Source: Microbacterium sp. 18062
GTDB lineage: Bacteria > Actinomycetota > Actinomycetes > Actinomycetales > Microbacteriaceae
DNA length: 64,000 bases
Reading direction: 5' to 3'
Assembly: GCF_902706225.1 (NCBI RefSeq)
Contig: NZ_CACSKB010000001.1
Location: forward strand, 173,122 to 237,121
The notes under the pieces were generated by a model. That model saw nothing but the letters and a program-made list of their open reading frames with translations, searched no databases and was not told the DNA's origin. How positions within the stretch are numbered: position 1 is the first letter of the stretch; each line of letters opens with the position of its first letter. Both the position numbers and the translations under genes were made by a program. Positions 9,301 to 18,100 of this stretch are shown here, one piece after another.

Positions 9301-9723
9301 CGCGCGCCGGTCACCGACGTCACCCTCATCGTCAAGCCGGCACCGGCCGAAGCGCAGCGCGCCGAGGACGTGGCCGCCACCTCGGGCAGCGCCGCGCCCG
9401 AGCCGGGCACGGATGCACCGATCGCTGGAGCACCCGCAGCCGTGCCGGGGGGAGCGACGACGGCCGCGCCCGCGCCCGTGAAGAAGGCTGCGACGACCCG
9501 GTACGTCGGCAGCGCACCGATCAACGCAGAACGCTACTCGGCGGACTTCGCCAAGATCGCCACCGAAGTGCTCGCCAACCTCGCCGCGTCCGGCGCGAAG
9601 CTCACCATCTCGCTCTCCATCGACGCCGTTCACCCCGACGGCTTCAACGAGCAGCAGCTCCGCACCATCCGCGAGAACGCCAGCACCCTGAAGTTCACCA
9701 CCAACGAGTTCGAGGTGGAGTAG
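6358..9723 (+). CDS. DUF499 P-loop ATPase with N-terminal Swt1-type HEPN domain
   Basis: 1121 aa, GTG start after AGGAGG. Residues 1-140 form a Swt1-like HEPN domain with the Rx4H motif R101-NQWA-H106, the usual RNase active site of HEPN proteins. The DUF499 ATPase follows, with Walker A NFGGGKSHS near 253-261 and Walker B VILIDEW near 365-371. An Ala/Pro-rich linker (about 1000-1045) precedes a C-terminal DNA/RNA-binding-like domain. DUF499 ATPases are related to the large BrxC/PglY ATPases of BREX and occur beside DUF1156 methylases in defence islands. The HEPN part could give an abortive RNase output. The gene is higher in GC than the methylase gene, so the cluster may be a mosaic. Confidence 0.9.
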   Translation: MATSNRDRIGRMFEILAEALDPFIAEVLEPQIGDSDWALVVKLADEEKGITDKAYSREDPAVQLRMLTEGLTGRVKKGWYPFKGVVTREHEAYASLLRETRNQWAHNASFDDDAALRALDYARLLLAAVGQAYAADKVDAIRLDLRRIATGKQDSRALKSSTVVPGASGLAPWRQVLKPRDEVATGNFQSSEFAADLYKVARDPAATSGEYSDPAQFFARTYLTEGLRDLIGRAVKRLAGNTNASPVVNLQTNFGGGKSHSMLALWHLAGGLPLAKFPQEAQELLTANGYPSEGITASRVALVGNHFAPQGETKDDGTRVNTLWGELAWQLGGREAYEIVREHDEKRTNPGGDLHVLLAKYAPAVILIDEWVAYARQLYGREDLAGGTFDTQFTFAQSLTEAAKSIPGVLLAISIPASHDGDDRGEVAGAAEEVGGSNGMEALKRLQNVVRRVADQWRPASSDEAYRIVKQRLFESEDAQALAQIAATAKAFSDFYQANAGEFPKEARDPQYGRRIQQTYPLHPELFDRLYEDWSSLERFQRTRGVLRLMNAVIHALWVGEDQGPLILPGSIPLSVASVNAELTQYLQDSWKAVIDADVDGTNSEPARIDSDKPVLGQRSVTKRLARTVFFGAAPTIGTAHKGIDTQRVFIGTAVPGDVVGNFHSALTQLGDRTTYYYSSAGKHWYDTQANITRRAKDAADALHPEDVWAEIVRRLRGEERARSDFAGVHVGPTDSGDIPDTDQARLVILHPKFPHRRKKGDSPAHDFARAATERRGTANRANRNMVVFLAPDEERLAELDRAARSFLAWKEIAEKANELNLTPQQLAQATDKRDQFGRTVDDRLALTYQWVLNPVAPDPGSPFELEEGKADGQAGSLADRVAKKLGSAGAYSTQHAARSIRLALDTKVPAAWSAGHIAVGDLWSLYAQYPYMPRLRSREVLVDAIDNQPLLWQSESFALADGYDEATERYRGLWLPGDTGRAPVTDVTLIVKPAPAEAQRAEDVAATSGSAAPEPGTDAPIAGAPAAVPGGATTAAPAPVKKAATTRYVGSAPINAERYSADFAKIATEVLANLAASGAKLTISLSIDAVHPDGFNEQQLRTIRENASTLKFTTNEFEVE

Positions 9724-9732
9724 AGCGGGCGA

Positions 9733-11634
9733 CTACGCGCTGCTTGTCTTCGTGTTCGACTTGTGCTTACCGATGTACCCTATGTAAATCCGCCCGCTGT
9801 TCGCAGAGTCATTGAAGTAGTACATGCGTGGTGCGATGGTGTTCTGCTGGTCGATCTTGAAGTGAGCAGTCATCTCGACGACTCCTCGGGGGTCAAGACT
9901 CACAGATACTGGTAGGACGCGCTCGTCACCGAACTGATCCATCGTGAGCTTCGATTCCCCACCTGCATGGCGTTTGGGCGTGACTTTGTACCCAGCGTGT
10001 TCACTGCTGAGTAAGTACTCGTTCACGGAGCCGCGAAACTCACCCGTACTGACGCATCGCGCGTAGTCGTAGAGCGCATGCGTGAACTCCCAACACCGCG
10101 TGAGGTAGAGAGACGCGGCATGCTGGCGCTCGAGATCGTCGATCGGATCCAGCGCCCGCTCGTCCATCTGTACGTATCTGCGGATTGCCCGTGCGTGGTC
10201 ATTGTCATCGGAAGACAGCCAGATTCCGAGTGCGGTGAGGTCGTCGGGTGGCGAGTCCCAGAGCGCATCACCGCTCGCATACGCATCCGCTGCTCGATCT
10301 AGTTCGACAAAGCGTCGCCGCAAGCGGAGAACCTCGTTCTGTAAACGAGCCGTAGTCGCCTCAGCGTCGGCGACTTCGCCGTCTCTTCGATCGAGGTGAC
10401 GTTGCAGCTCCTCGTTTGCATCATGAAGAATGTGCATTCGACGTTGGACTTGTCGGAGTTCGTCGTCGAGCCTAGAGGTGCGGACCTCAGCAGACTCGAG
10501 GTGCTCGTCGATGAGATCTAGTGCCTCTTCGGTAACCGCGTTATCGGGACCAACCCAACGCTGGACGAACTTGCGTAGCCGGTCGAACAGTGTGCGGGGT
10601 GCTGAGGTCGTCGCCGGCACGCTGTCGACCCCGGGTTCGTAGTTGGTCGCGGGCGGCTGGGCAGCGTCTACAGTGCGTTGAGTGGTAACGGTGCGCCCAA
10701 TCGCTTCCTCTCGAACAAGCGCGTCGAGCGCATCGACTAAATCGACTTGTACCCTCCGAACGCGATTAGGCACTTCGGCTATGAGCATCGGCTTCCGGGT
10801 CTCAGCAGCGAATACGCTGACAAGCGGCGAGCTTTTCGGCAGGCGTCCACGCCGGAGTGCTCGGGATAGTCGTTCTGGGCTCAGAATGCGATGACGGCGC
10901 GGCTCGCTCGGCAGCGTCGGGTCTACCTGCGCCAGGTAGGTCCGGATGCGTCCTGGTTCAAGGCCAAATCCCTCCGGCATCGCATCGTTGAATGCGTCGA
11001 AGGCGGACTGCTTTAGAACAGCGACCGAGGAGACACCGCGAACTTTCGAGGTAAGCGCATCGACAATGCCGATGTAACTGGCATGTACCTGAGGATCGAA
11101 CACATGGCCGACGATGACGGAGACAGATCGCTTGGGATCGAGGATGGCTTCAACGAGTTCGGCGACATCATCGGTGTCGACCAGACGAGGCTGTTCGGTG
11201 ACCAGTGCGCGGCTGTCGTATACAGCTCCGCGGCCGAGCAGGGTCGTGATGAAACCCGGTGGGTCGACCTGCCCGTCGGCATCCGGAGCATCGAGGCGGG
11301 TTCCATTTACGAGAAGAATGCCATCGCGGCCGTCACCCGGTTCATTGATTGCGATGATCTCAACTTGATAGTGGCCGTTCGGGGTCTGCTCCAGAAAACG
11401 GAACCCCGCGCTCTGACGTCCGCTGCGTTCGTCGCGCAGCGCAACAGCCAGAGTTGCGCTAGAGCTGAGTTCGTGGAGCCCGGGCTCGAAGAATGACCCA
11501 GTAAGGAAGCCCGCTCGGCGACTCGGATCCACCTTACTTCGATCCGTGAGCCATCGTTCGAGTTCCTGCTTGGCGACGTTGATCGCGTTGGACCCGTCAC
11601 CAAGGTGCAGCAATGTGCGGTAAGGCAGTGGCAT
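9733..11634 (-). CDS. large coiled-coil protein of unknown function, convergent with the DUF499 gene
   Basis: 633 aa, ATG with GGAGAG upstream. The N-terminal 300 residues look globular: LLHLGDG, a YDSRALVTE segment, then RIRTYLAQVDP and RRHRILSPERL. The middle is a predicted coiled coil (about residues 370-450, LDDELRQVQRRM to LQNEVLRLRRRF). The C-terminal 170 residues form a further domain rich in aromatic residues. It reminds me of uncharacterised actinobacterial proteins that start with a LLVHLGDG-type motif, but I cannot name a family. The stop is 9 nt from the stop of the ATPase gene. The lower GC and island position suggest a defence or mobile-element role. Confidence 0.75.
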   Translation of the reverse strand: MPLPYRTLLHLGDGSNAINVAKQELERWLTDRSKVDPSRRAGFLTGSFFEPGLHELSSSATLAVALRDERSGRQSAGFRFLEQTPNGHYQVEIIAINEPGDGRDGILLVNGTRLDAPDADGQVDPPGFITTLLGRGAVYDSRALVTEQPRLVDTDDVAELVEAILDPKRSVSVIVGHVFDPQVHASYIGIVDALTSKVRGVSSVAVLKQSAFDAFNDAMPEGFGLEPGRIRTYLAQVDPTLPSEPRRHRILSPERLSRALRRGRLPKSSPLVSVFAAETRKPMLIAEVPNRVRRVQVDLVDALDALVREEAIGRTVTTQRTVDAAQPPATNYEPGVDSVPATTSAPRTLFDRLRKFVQRWVGPDNAVTEEALDLIDEHLESAEVRTSRLDDELRQVQRRMHILHDANEELQRHLDRRDGEVADAEATTARLQNEVLRLRRRFVELDRAADAYASGDALWDSPPDDLTALGIWLSSDDNDHARAIRRYVQMDERALDPIDDLERQHAASLYLTRCWEFTHALYDYARCVSTGEFRGSVNEYLLSSEHAGYKVTPKRHAGGESKLTMDQFGDERVLPVSVSLDPRGVVEMTAHFKIDQQNTIAPRMYYFNDSANSGRIYIGYIGKHKSNTKTSSA

Positions 11635-11656
11635 ACGTTCTCTCCGCGATCTCTAT

Positions 11657-11670
11657 TAACACCTGTGTTA
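11657..11670. promoter_or_regulatory. 14-bp operator-like palindrome TAACAC-CT-GTGTTA
   Basis: Perfect 6-bp arms around CT lie 23 nt upstream of the coiled-coil gene start on the minus strand and 14 nt upstream of the decayed AbiEi start on the plus strand. A minus-strand TTAATAGA next to it could be the -10 box. The position fits a shared autoregulatory operator. Confidence 0.45.
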
Positions 11671-11683
11671 GTCCAGACTGGCA

Positions 11684-12063
<380 letters not shown>

Positions 12064-12246
12064 ACGGAGCTTGAGAACCAGGCTGCGTGTCTGATGAGGA
12101 CCTCACCCGCTAGAGCGGTGGGAAGCCCTGGTCGATGATGCGTTCCGGCGACGCGTGATCGGCGAGTAGGACATCGACACGTGGAGGGGGCTTCATCCCG
12201 AGGTTGGTCACCAGAGTGGGAAGAACGCGTGACCAGGTGTGGATAA
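12064..12246. other. gap between the AbiEi relic and the intact AbiE pair
   Basis: No supported gene. A short minus-strand open stretch reads MKPPPRVDVLLADHASPERI before a stop near 12110 and might be another relic, but I cannot assign it. TGGTCACCA at 12205-12213 is the reverse complement of the motif repeated beyond the AbiEii gene. Confidence 0.4.
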
Positions 12247-12275
12247 AAACCGCACATACTTGAGCGGTTTGTGCG
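12247..12275. promoter_or_regulatory. nested inverted repeats upstream of abiEi (likely autoregulatory operator)
   Basis: Two perfect inverted repeats interlock: AAACCGC (12247-12253) with GCGGTTT (12264-12270), and CGCACA (12251-12256) with TGTGCG (12270-12275). AbiEi antitoxins are known to repress their own operon by binding inverted repeats in this position. Confidence 0.55.
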
Positions 12276-12287
12276 AGGATTGTGTCC

Positions 12288-12878
12288 ATGAAGGAGTTGG
12301 ATGAGTCGCTCCCGTCGACGTTCACGACGGAGACCTCGCGGGCGCACGGTGTGCATCCGCGAGACCTGTATGCGTGGCGAGATGGCGGGAGGATCATCGA
12401 ACTCTCGCGCGGGGTCTTCCGTCGAGCAGACGCGCCCCCGGCGTCGTACCCCGACATGATCGCAGTGGCGCACCGCGCTCCTCGCGCGATCGTGTGCTGC
12501 GTCTCGGCGGCAGCGATCCATGACCTGACGGACGAGATGCCGGCGTTGGTGCAGATCGCGGTTCCCAAACGGTCGCATACGCCGGCGATCACTTACCCGC
12601 CTGTGACGGTGTTTCGCTTCGATGAGGCCACGTTCGAACTTGGTTTGACCGCGTTCGAGGCGGGGCCGGGGGAGCCCGTGCGCATCTACGATGCGGCGAG
12701 GACGGTGGTGGATCTCATGAGATTTCGGAGACGCCTTGGTGAGCCGATTGCGCATGCCGCGCTTCACCGATATCTGGCAGCACCGAACTCGAAACCGGCA
12801 CTGCTGCTGGACTACGCGCAGGCGCTGGGGACGTTCGGGCCGATGCGTGCTGCGCTCGATGTTGCGAGTGCCCGATGA
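12288..12878 (+). CDS. abiEi: AbiEi-family antitoxin / transcriptional repressor
   Basis: 196 aa from ATG 12288, chosen because GAGGA lies 8 nt upstream; GTG 12282 is too close to it. The N-terminal winged helix runs to about residue 50 (TTETSRAHGVHPRDLYAWRD, then ELSRGVFRR). Residues 60-190 hold the antitoxin domain with AIVCCVSAAAIHDLTDEMP and VRIYDAARTVVDLMRFR. Type IV antitoxins of this family neutralise the AbiEii nucleotidyltransferase without stable binding and repress their own promoter; nested inverted repeats lie just upstream. It overlaps the toxin gene by ATGA. It is the intact counterpart of the relic at 11684-12063. Confidence 0.85.
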   Translation: MKELDESLPSTFTTETSRAHGVHPRDLYAWRDGGRIIELSRGVFRRADAPPASYPDMIAVAHRAPRAIVCCVSAAAIHDLTDEMPALVQIAVPKRSHTPAITYPPVTVFRFDEATFELGLTAFEAGPGEPVRIYDAARTVVDLMRFRRRLGEPIAHAALHRYLAAPNSKPALLLDYAQALGTFGPMRAALDVASAR

Positions 12879-13834
12879 GTCGCCCCACGCGAGAGAGCGC
12901 CGCAGGGCGCGCGTACCTCGACCTGCAGAATCAGGCTCGTCGCCAAAAGCGTGGCACGCAGGAGCTGCTCACGATGTACATCGTCGAGCGATGGCTGTCG
13001 CGTATGTCGCGCTCACCGTACGCCGAGGACTTCATCCTGAAGGGCGGGATGCTGCTCGCTTCCTTCGGCACCCGCCGTCCCACGGTCGACGCCGACGCCC
13101 TCGCTCGTAACATGGCCTCTGATCAAGAGACCGTGGCCCGTCGTGTGGCCGAGATTGCCGCGATCGAAGACCCAGACGACGGCGTGGAGTTCCTGTCCGA
13201 CACAGTCACCACTGCGGTGATTCGTGACGACGCGCTGTATTCCGGCGTGCGGGTGACGATGACGGCACAGCTCGCAACAGCGCAGGTCAAGCTGCGGCTT
13301 GACATCAACTTCGGCGACCCCGTCACTCCGGCCCCGCGAACAGTTGAGCTGCCGTCGCTGCGGCCGGACGCTCCGCCGATCCGCATCCTGGGCTACCCGA
13401 TCGAGACGGTACTCGCAGAGAAACTCGTCACCGCGATCGAACTGGGACGAGCGAACACGCGCGTGCGTGACTTCGCGGACATCCACCTCTTGACCGGCAC
13501 ACAGGCTCTCCAGTGCGGGGAACTGCGTGACGCGCTCACGGCGACCGCAACTTTCCGCGGGACCACGTTGATTCCGTTAGCGCAGGCCACCGAGGGGCTC
13601 GCAGTGCTGCGAAACTCGACCTATGTCGCCTACCGGAAGGGGCTCGGCGAGGCGGGCGCGAGTCTGCCGGAGAGGTTCTCCGACACCGTTGCTGCGGCTG
13701 CCGACTTCGTCGACCCGGTGCTGGACGGGCTCGACGGCAAAGCCGTCTGGAGCCCCGCCGAACGGAGCTGGAGCACTGCGCCCGTCACGCCGTCCGAGCC
13801 GACAGAATCCACTACAGGTAAGACCGACCTGTGA
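12875..13834 (+). CDS. abiEii: AbiEii/AbiGii-family nucleotidyltransferase toxin
   Basis: 319 aa, ATG overlapping the antitoxin stop. The nucleotidyltransferase core is visible: FILKGGMLLASFG, then RRPTVDADALAR, whose Asp residues bind metal, and the later conserved ETVLAEKLVTAIELG...NTRVRDFADIHLL helix-strand. Toxins of this family transfer nucleotides to target RNAs or proteins (tRNA 3' ends in the studied MenT members) and stop growth on phage infection. The canonical hGSxxD-type DxD reads VDADAL here, so activity is likely but unproven. The Thr/Pro/Ser-rich C-terminal tail is probably disordered. Confidence 0.87.
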   Translation: MSRPTRESAAGRAYLDLQNQARRQKRGTQELLTMYIVERWLSRMSRSPYAEDFILKGGMLLASFGTRRPTVDADALARNMASDQETVARRVAEIAAIEDPDDGVEFLSDTVTTAVIRDDALYSGVRVTMTAQLATAQVKLRLDINFGDPVTPAPRTVELPSLRPDAPPIRILGYPIETVLAEKLVTAIELGRANTRVRDFADIHLLTGTQALQCGELRDALTATATFRGTTLIPLAQATEGLAVLRNSTYVAYRKGLGEAGASLPERFSDTVAAAADFVDPVLDGLDGKAVWSPAERSWSTAPVTPSEPTESTTGKTDL

Positions 13835-14030
13835 CGGCTTTCGTCGGATCTGGCCCTATCCGATCTGGTGACCAGATTGGTGACCAAGAACCCTCCCGAG
13901 TGGCGCAAATCAGCCCGAATCACTGCGTAGCTGTCGGTAGCCCGCGGTAGAATCGACCCCATGAGATCCTTGAAATTACGGGGAACTCCACTGATTCGGG
14001 GCTTCGCGCGGACGGGCCAGGCGGCTCTCA
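13835..14030. other. non-coding end of the island with TGGTGACCA direct repeats
   Basis: No supported gene. TGGTGACCA occurs at 13866-13874 and 13878-13886 (12-nt period), and its reverse complement lies at 12205-12213, on the other side of the AbiE pair. The stretch leads directly into the tRNA-Gln fragment. Confidence 0.4.
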
Positions 14031-14061
14031 GTTGTTCTTGGTTCGAGTCCAGGTACCCCAG
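14031..14061 (+). other. attachment-site copy of a tRNA-Gln 3' end
   Basis: The 31 nt contain a full T arm (CTTGG, TTCGAGT, CCAGG at 14037-14053) followed by the 3' acceptor strand TACCCCA and G61. This pairs with a TGGGGTA 5' acceptor strand, as in bacterial tRNA-Gln. No anticodon arm or 5' half is present upstream, so it is a fragment. Such fragments mark the far end of elements integrated by tyrosine recombinases into tRNA genes. The complete tRNA-Gln and the integrase would be to the left of the window. Confidence 0.65.
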
Positions 14062-14395
14062 CTTTGATTCCGGCGAGATTCCGCGATGCGAGACCCTCAT
14101 CGCCTTCAAGGTTGCGAATGCGTTGCTCCAGCGAGCGGACGCTCGTCGGTGGAGCGTCGTAGCTCAGCGCTGGAGATCCTTTCTTGCACGATCTCCCGGC
14201 ATTTCGTCTCCACGGCCATGTCCAGCAGGCCCCCGAACACGCTCGCGAAGACTCGCCCCGGGACGGGAGGATCCTCCCAAGACGGGGGTGGATCTTCCCC
14301 ATCAGAGGTGCTCGCCCGGCAGGTGCTGGAGCGCTCGCTGTCCGACATCTCACGATGCAAGCAGGGATCGACATCAGCGGTCCCGACCAGCGTCG
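14062..14395. other. non-coding or degenerate DNA beyond the island edge
   Basis: No recognisable gene on either strand. A perfect 14-nt palindrome GGGAGG-AT-CCTCCC lies at 14265-14278. Short open stretches read through without matching anything I know. Confidence 0.4.
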
Positions 14396-14878
14396 TCTGC
14401 AGAAGCCGATCCGGAGGCGATTTCCTTGCGAGAGCTCGCACGCCGCAGCGGCGTGTCGCACTCCGCGCCCGTGCACCATTTCGGCACGCGGCAGGGGCTG
14501 CTCACCGCCCTCGCGGCGGAAGGCTTCGCGGGACTGAACGAAGCGTTGTCGGCACACACGGATGATCTCGGGGAGATGGGGGTCGCGTACGTGACCTGGG
14601 CGCTCGCGCATCCCGGGCACGACGCGGTGATGTGGCGACCGCGACTACTCAACGATTCCAGCGAAGAACTCGCGCTCGCGCGCCAACGCGCCTGGACACT
14701 GTTGTCCACGACCGCAACAGACGATGCGGCGGACAGCAGCGATGCGAAGGCCGACTCCTACGCAGCGTTCGCAATCGTGCACGGCCCCGCCAGTCTCTGG
14801 CTGACCGATGCCCTGCCACTACCGGAGGATCCCGTCGTCCTCGTCCGGCAGATCACGCAGCGTCTGGCCACGGGCTGA
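14396..14878 (+). pseudogene. TetR-family regulator lacking a clear N-terminus
   Basis: From about 14396 the frame reads SSAEADPEAISLRELARRSGV, SHSAPVHHFGTRQGLLTALAAEGF and on to a TetR ligand domain ending AIVHGPASLWLTDALP...QRLATG. The HTH recognition helix is present. The first helix and a plausible ATG/GTG with ribosome site are missing; upstream sequence in this frame is not TetR-like. The first in-frame candidate start is TTG 14426, inside the HTH. Most likely the gene lost its 5' end beside the island edge. A rare-start, short but functional protein is possible. Confidence 0.6.
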
Positions 14879-15171
14879 AGTCGGCACTGACAGGACCCTC
14901 AGCGCTGCCGTCCGTCGGCTCGTCAGATGAGGCGCTCTTCGAAGAGGTCGATAGCGGCGACGTCGGGTGACCGACTCGCGGCATCTGTAGCGGAGTGTCA
15001 TTGCGAGAGCGAGCGGGACTGCGACCCGTCGTCGAGAACCTCGTGCCGGCCGACGTGCGCCCACGGTAGCGTCTCGCATCCCGACGGTTCACCCGTTGGC
15101 CTCCGATCGGTCATCGACCGGTCACGCGGCGTCGATTGGATGAGGCTCCCGATTCGACTCCGAGGAGCCCC
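14879..15171. other. intergenic region before the surface protein
   Basis: No gene. A TAGCGT -10 candidate lies at 15067-15072, which would give a leader of about 95 nt before ATG 15172. GGTC-ATC-GACC near 15110 is a small inverted repeat in that leader. Confidence 0.35.
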
Positions 15172-18100
15172 ATGTTCCGACCACGTCGCACTCTTGCGGC
15201 ACTCACCGTCTGCGCGATCGCCGCCGCCGGCGCGGTTGCCGTTCCCACGACGGCCCTGGCCGCCGAGACCGGTGTGCGCATCAACGAAGTCGAGTCGTCG
15301 GGCGGTCGGCCGGGGGACTGGATCGAGCTCTTCAACCCGACGTCCGAGAGCGTCGTGCTCGACGGCCATGTCGTCACGGACGCGGAGGACGACCATGTCT
15401 ACGCGTTCCCCGAGGGCTCGGTGATCGAGGCCGGCGGATTCCTCGTGCTGGACGAACTCGTCTCCGGCATCGGCGACTTCGACTTCGGGCTGGGCAAGGA
15501 CGACAGCGTGCGGCTGTTCACGCCCGAGGGAGCGCTCGCGGACGAGCAGTCCTGGACGGCGCACGCCCCCACCACCTGGGGAGTCGACGACGCGGGCGCA
15601 TGGGCACCGACCGGCGAGCCGACCAAGGGCGCCACCAACGTCTTCCCGACACCGTCTGTGCCGGACTCCGCCGTCGTGCTCAACGAGATCGTCTACGACG
15701 AGGTCTCGGGATTCACCGACCGCGTCGAGATCTACAACGCGGGGACCGAGCCGGCCGATGTCACCGGATGGCGTATCTCGGACGATAAGCGTGACCGCTT
15801 CGGCGACGTACCCGCGGCCACGATCCCCCCGGGCGAGTTCGTCGTGCTCGTGACCGACGTCGACTTCTCGTTCGGCCTCGGCAAGAGCGACGAGGTCGTG
15901 CTCTACGACGCTGCCGGAGGCGAGGTGGACAGCTACGCCTACGAGAACACGGCACCGATCGCCGTGTGGGCGCGCTGCCCGGACGGCACCGGCGAGTGGG
16001 CGCACGCGACCGCGGCGACCCCCGGTGCGGCCAACGACTGCGAGCCCGAGAGCGTCGTGGGCTCGGTCGTCATCAACGAGGTCGACTCGCAGCCGGCCGA
16101 CTGGATCGAGTTCCACAACCCGGGCACCGAGGCGTTCGACGTCTCCGGGTACGAGATCCGTGACAACTCCGACGACCACCGTTGGACGTTCCGTGCGGGT
16201 AGCGTCATCCCCGCGGGCGGTTACCTCGTCGTCGACGAGGCCTCGGTCGGCTTCGTCGATGGGCTGGAGACGGCATTCCGCGATCCGATCGGCATCGGCG
16301 GCGCCGACCGCATCCGTCTGTTCGACCCGACCGGCGCGCTCATCGACGACACGCTGCCGTGGACGACGCACGCCGCGATTGACGGCGACGTGGCAGCGGC
16401 GACCCTGTCGCGCTGCCCCGACGGACAGGGCGAGTTCCGTCTGTCGTATGCGACGCCCGGGGCGACCAACAGCTGCGTGCTGCCGGAGATCGCGATCAAC
16501 GAGATCGAGTCCAACGGCGACGCGACCGACTGGGTGGAGGTCATCAACCTCTCCGACAGCGTCGTGGACGTCTCGGGGTGGACGGTGGTGGACAACGACC
16601 CGATCGGTCACGCCGCCGAGACGTTCCCGCTCCCGAAGGGCACGACGATCGAGCCGGGGGGCCTGTTCGTGTTCGACCAGCCGGGTGAGTTCTCGTTCGG
16701 ACTGGGCAACGGAGACACCGTCACCCTGCGGGACGCGCAGGGGATCGCCGTCGACGAGCACGTCTACGCCGCGCACGCCGACGGCGTCTGGGCGCGCTGT
16801 CCGGACGGCATCGGCGACTTCGCCGACGTCGCGATCTCTACCAAGAGCCTGCGCAACGCGTGCGGCAGCCCGGTGCGCGTCAACGAGGTCGAATCCAGCG
16901 GGGGCGAGCCCGGCGACTGGGTGGAGCTGGTGAACCCGACGACCGGCGTGCTGGACGTGTCGGGTCTGGTCGTACGCGACGACGATGATTCCCACGGCTA
17001 TGAGATCCCCGCCGGGACGACGATCGCCGCCGGCGGTCACCACGTGATCGAGGAGGCGCAGCTGGGCTTCGGCCTCGGCTCCGGCGACAGCGTGCGGGTC
17101 TTCGAGGGCGACGTGCTCGTGGACTCGACGACCTGGACCGCGCACGCTGCGACGACGTGGGGGCGCTGCCCCGACACGACGGGGACCTTCGCAGAGACGG
17201 CCGAGTCCACCAAGAGCGCCGCGAACGTCTGCGTCGGCGACATCGTCGTGGAGACCTGGCCGGGCTCCGGGTCCGTGCGCGTCGTGGACGAGGCCGCGAT
17301 GTTCCTCGAGGACAGTTCGGGCCTCGACGTGCAGGAGACCGCTGACGGCGTGTTCCTGTGGGCCGTCGACAATGGGACGGGTCGCTTCTGGAAGCTCGTG
17401 GCATCCGCCGACGGCTCGGTGGGCTTCGCCGAGGGGTGGGAGCTGGGCAGGCGTGCCCGGTTCCAGAAGGATGCCGGTGACGCCGGGGCCGCGGGTCCGG
17501 ACGCCGAGGGCATCACGGTCGACGACGACGGCTGGGTGTACATCGCCTCCGAGCGTGACAACAACGCGAAGGGCGTCAACCAGAACATCGTCCTGAAGGT
17601 CGATCCGGGCGCCCCGGGCACCGATGTCATCGCGACGACGGAATGGGACCTGACCGCGCTCCTGCCGCAGGTCGGCGCGAACGTCGGCATGGAGGCGGTC
17701 GAGTGGGTCCCCGACGCGGACCTCGCCGGTCGCGTCCTCGCGGCGGGCGGCACGGCCTACGACCCGGCCGCCTACCCCGGTCACGGCGACGGCCTGTTCT
17801 TCGTCGCGATCGAGGACGACGGTCGTGTGTTCGCCGTCGCATTGCGCGAGGACGGCACGGCCGACATCGTCGCGGAGGTCGCTTCGGGCCTCGGCGGAGT
17901 GATGGCTCTGGACTACGACGTGACCGAGGGCGTGCTGTGGGCCGTGTGCGACGACGGTTGCGGCGGAACGGCCGCGCGCATCGTCTTCGGCGCGGATGCC
18001 GATCCGGCCGTCACCCACGTGGCGCGCCCGGCCGGAATGCCCGATCTCAACAACGAGGGGTTCGCCATCGCGCCGGCGAGCTTCACGGTCGATGGGCATC

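Noticed and set aside
13976..14109. Minus-strand frames reading GYLDSNQEQ and PGLEPRTTESR
   Set aside because: These peptides are well-known artefacts of translating tRNA 3' ends; here they come from the tRNA-Gln fragment.
14265..14278. Palindrome GGGAGG-AT-CCTCCC as a regulatory site
   Set aside because: It lies in degenerate DNA with no gene start near it; kept only as a note in the region entry.
14998..18099. Long open frame on the minus strand opposite the surface protein
   Set aside because: Its translation is rich in Arg, Val, Gly and His with no motifs. It mirrors the GC-skewed codons of the real lamin-tail gene, which has a signal peptide, repeats and sorting signal.
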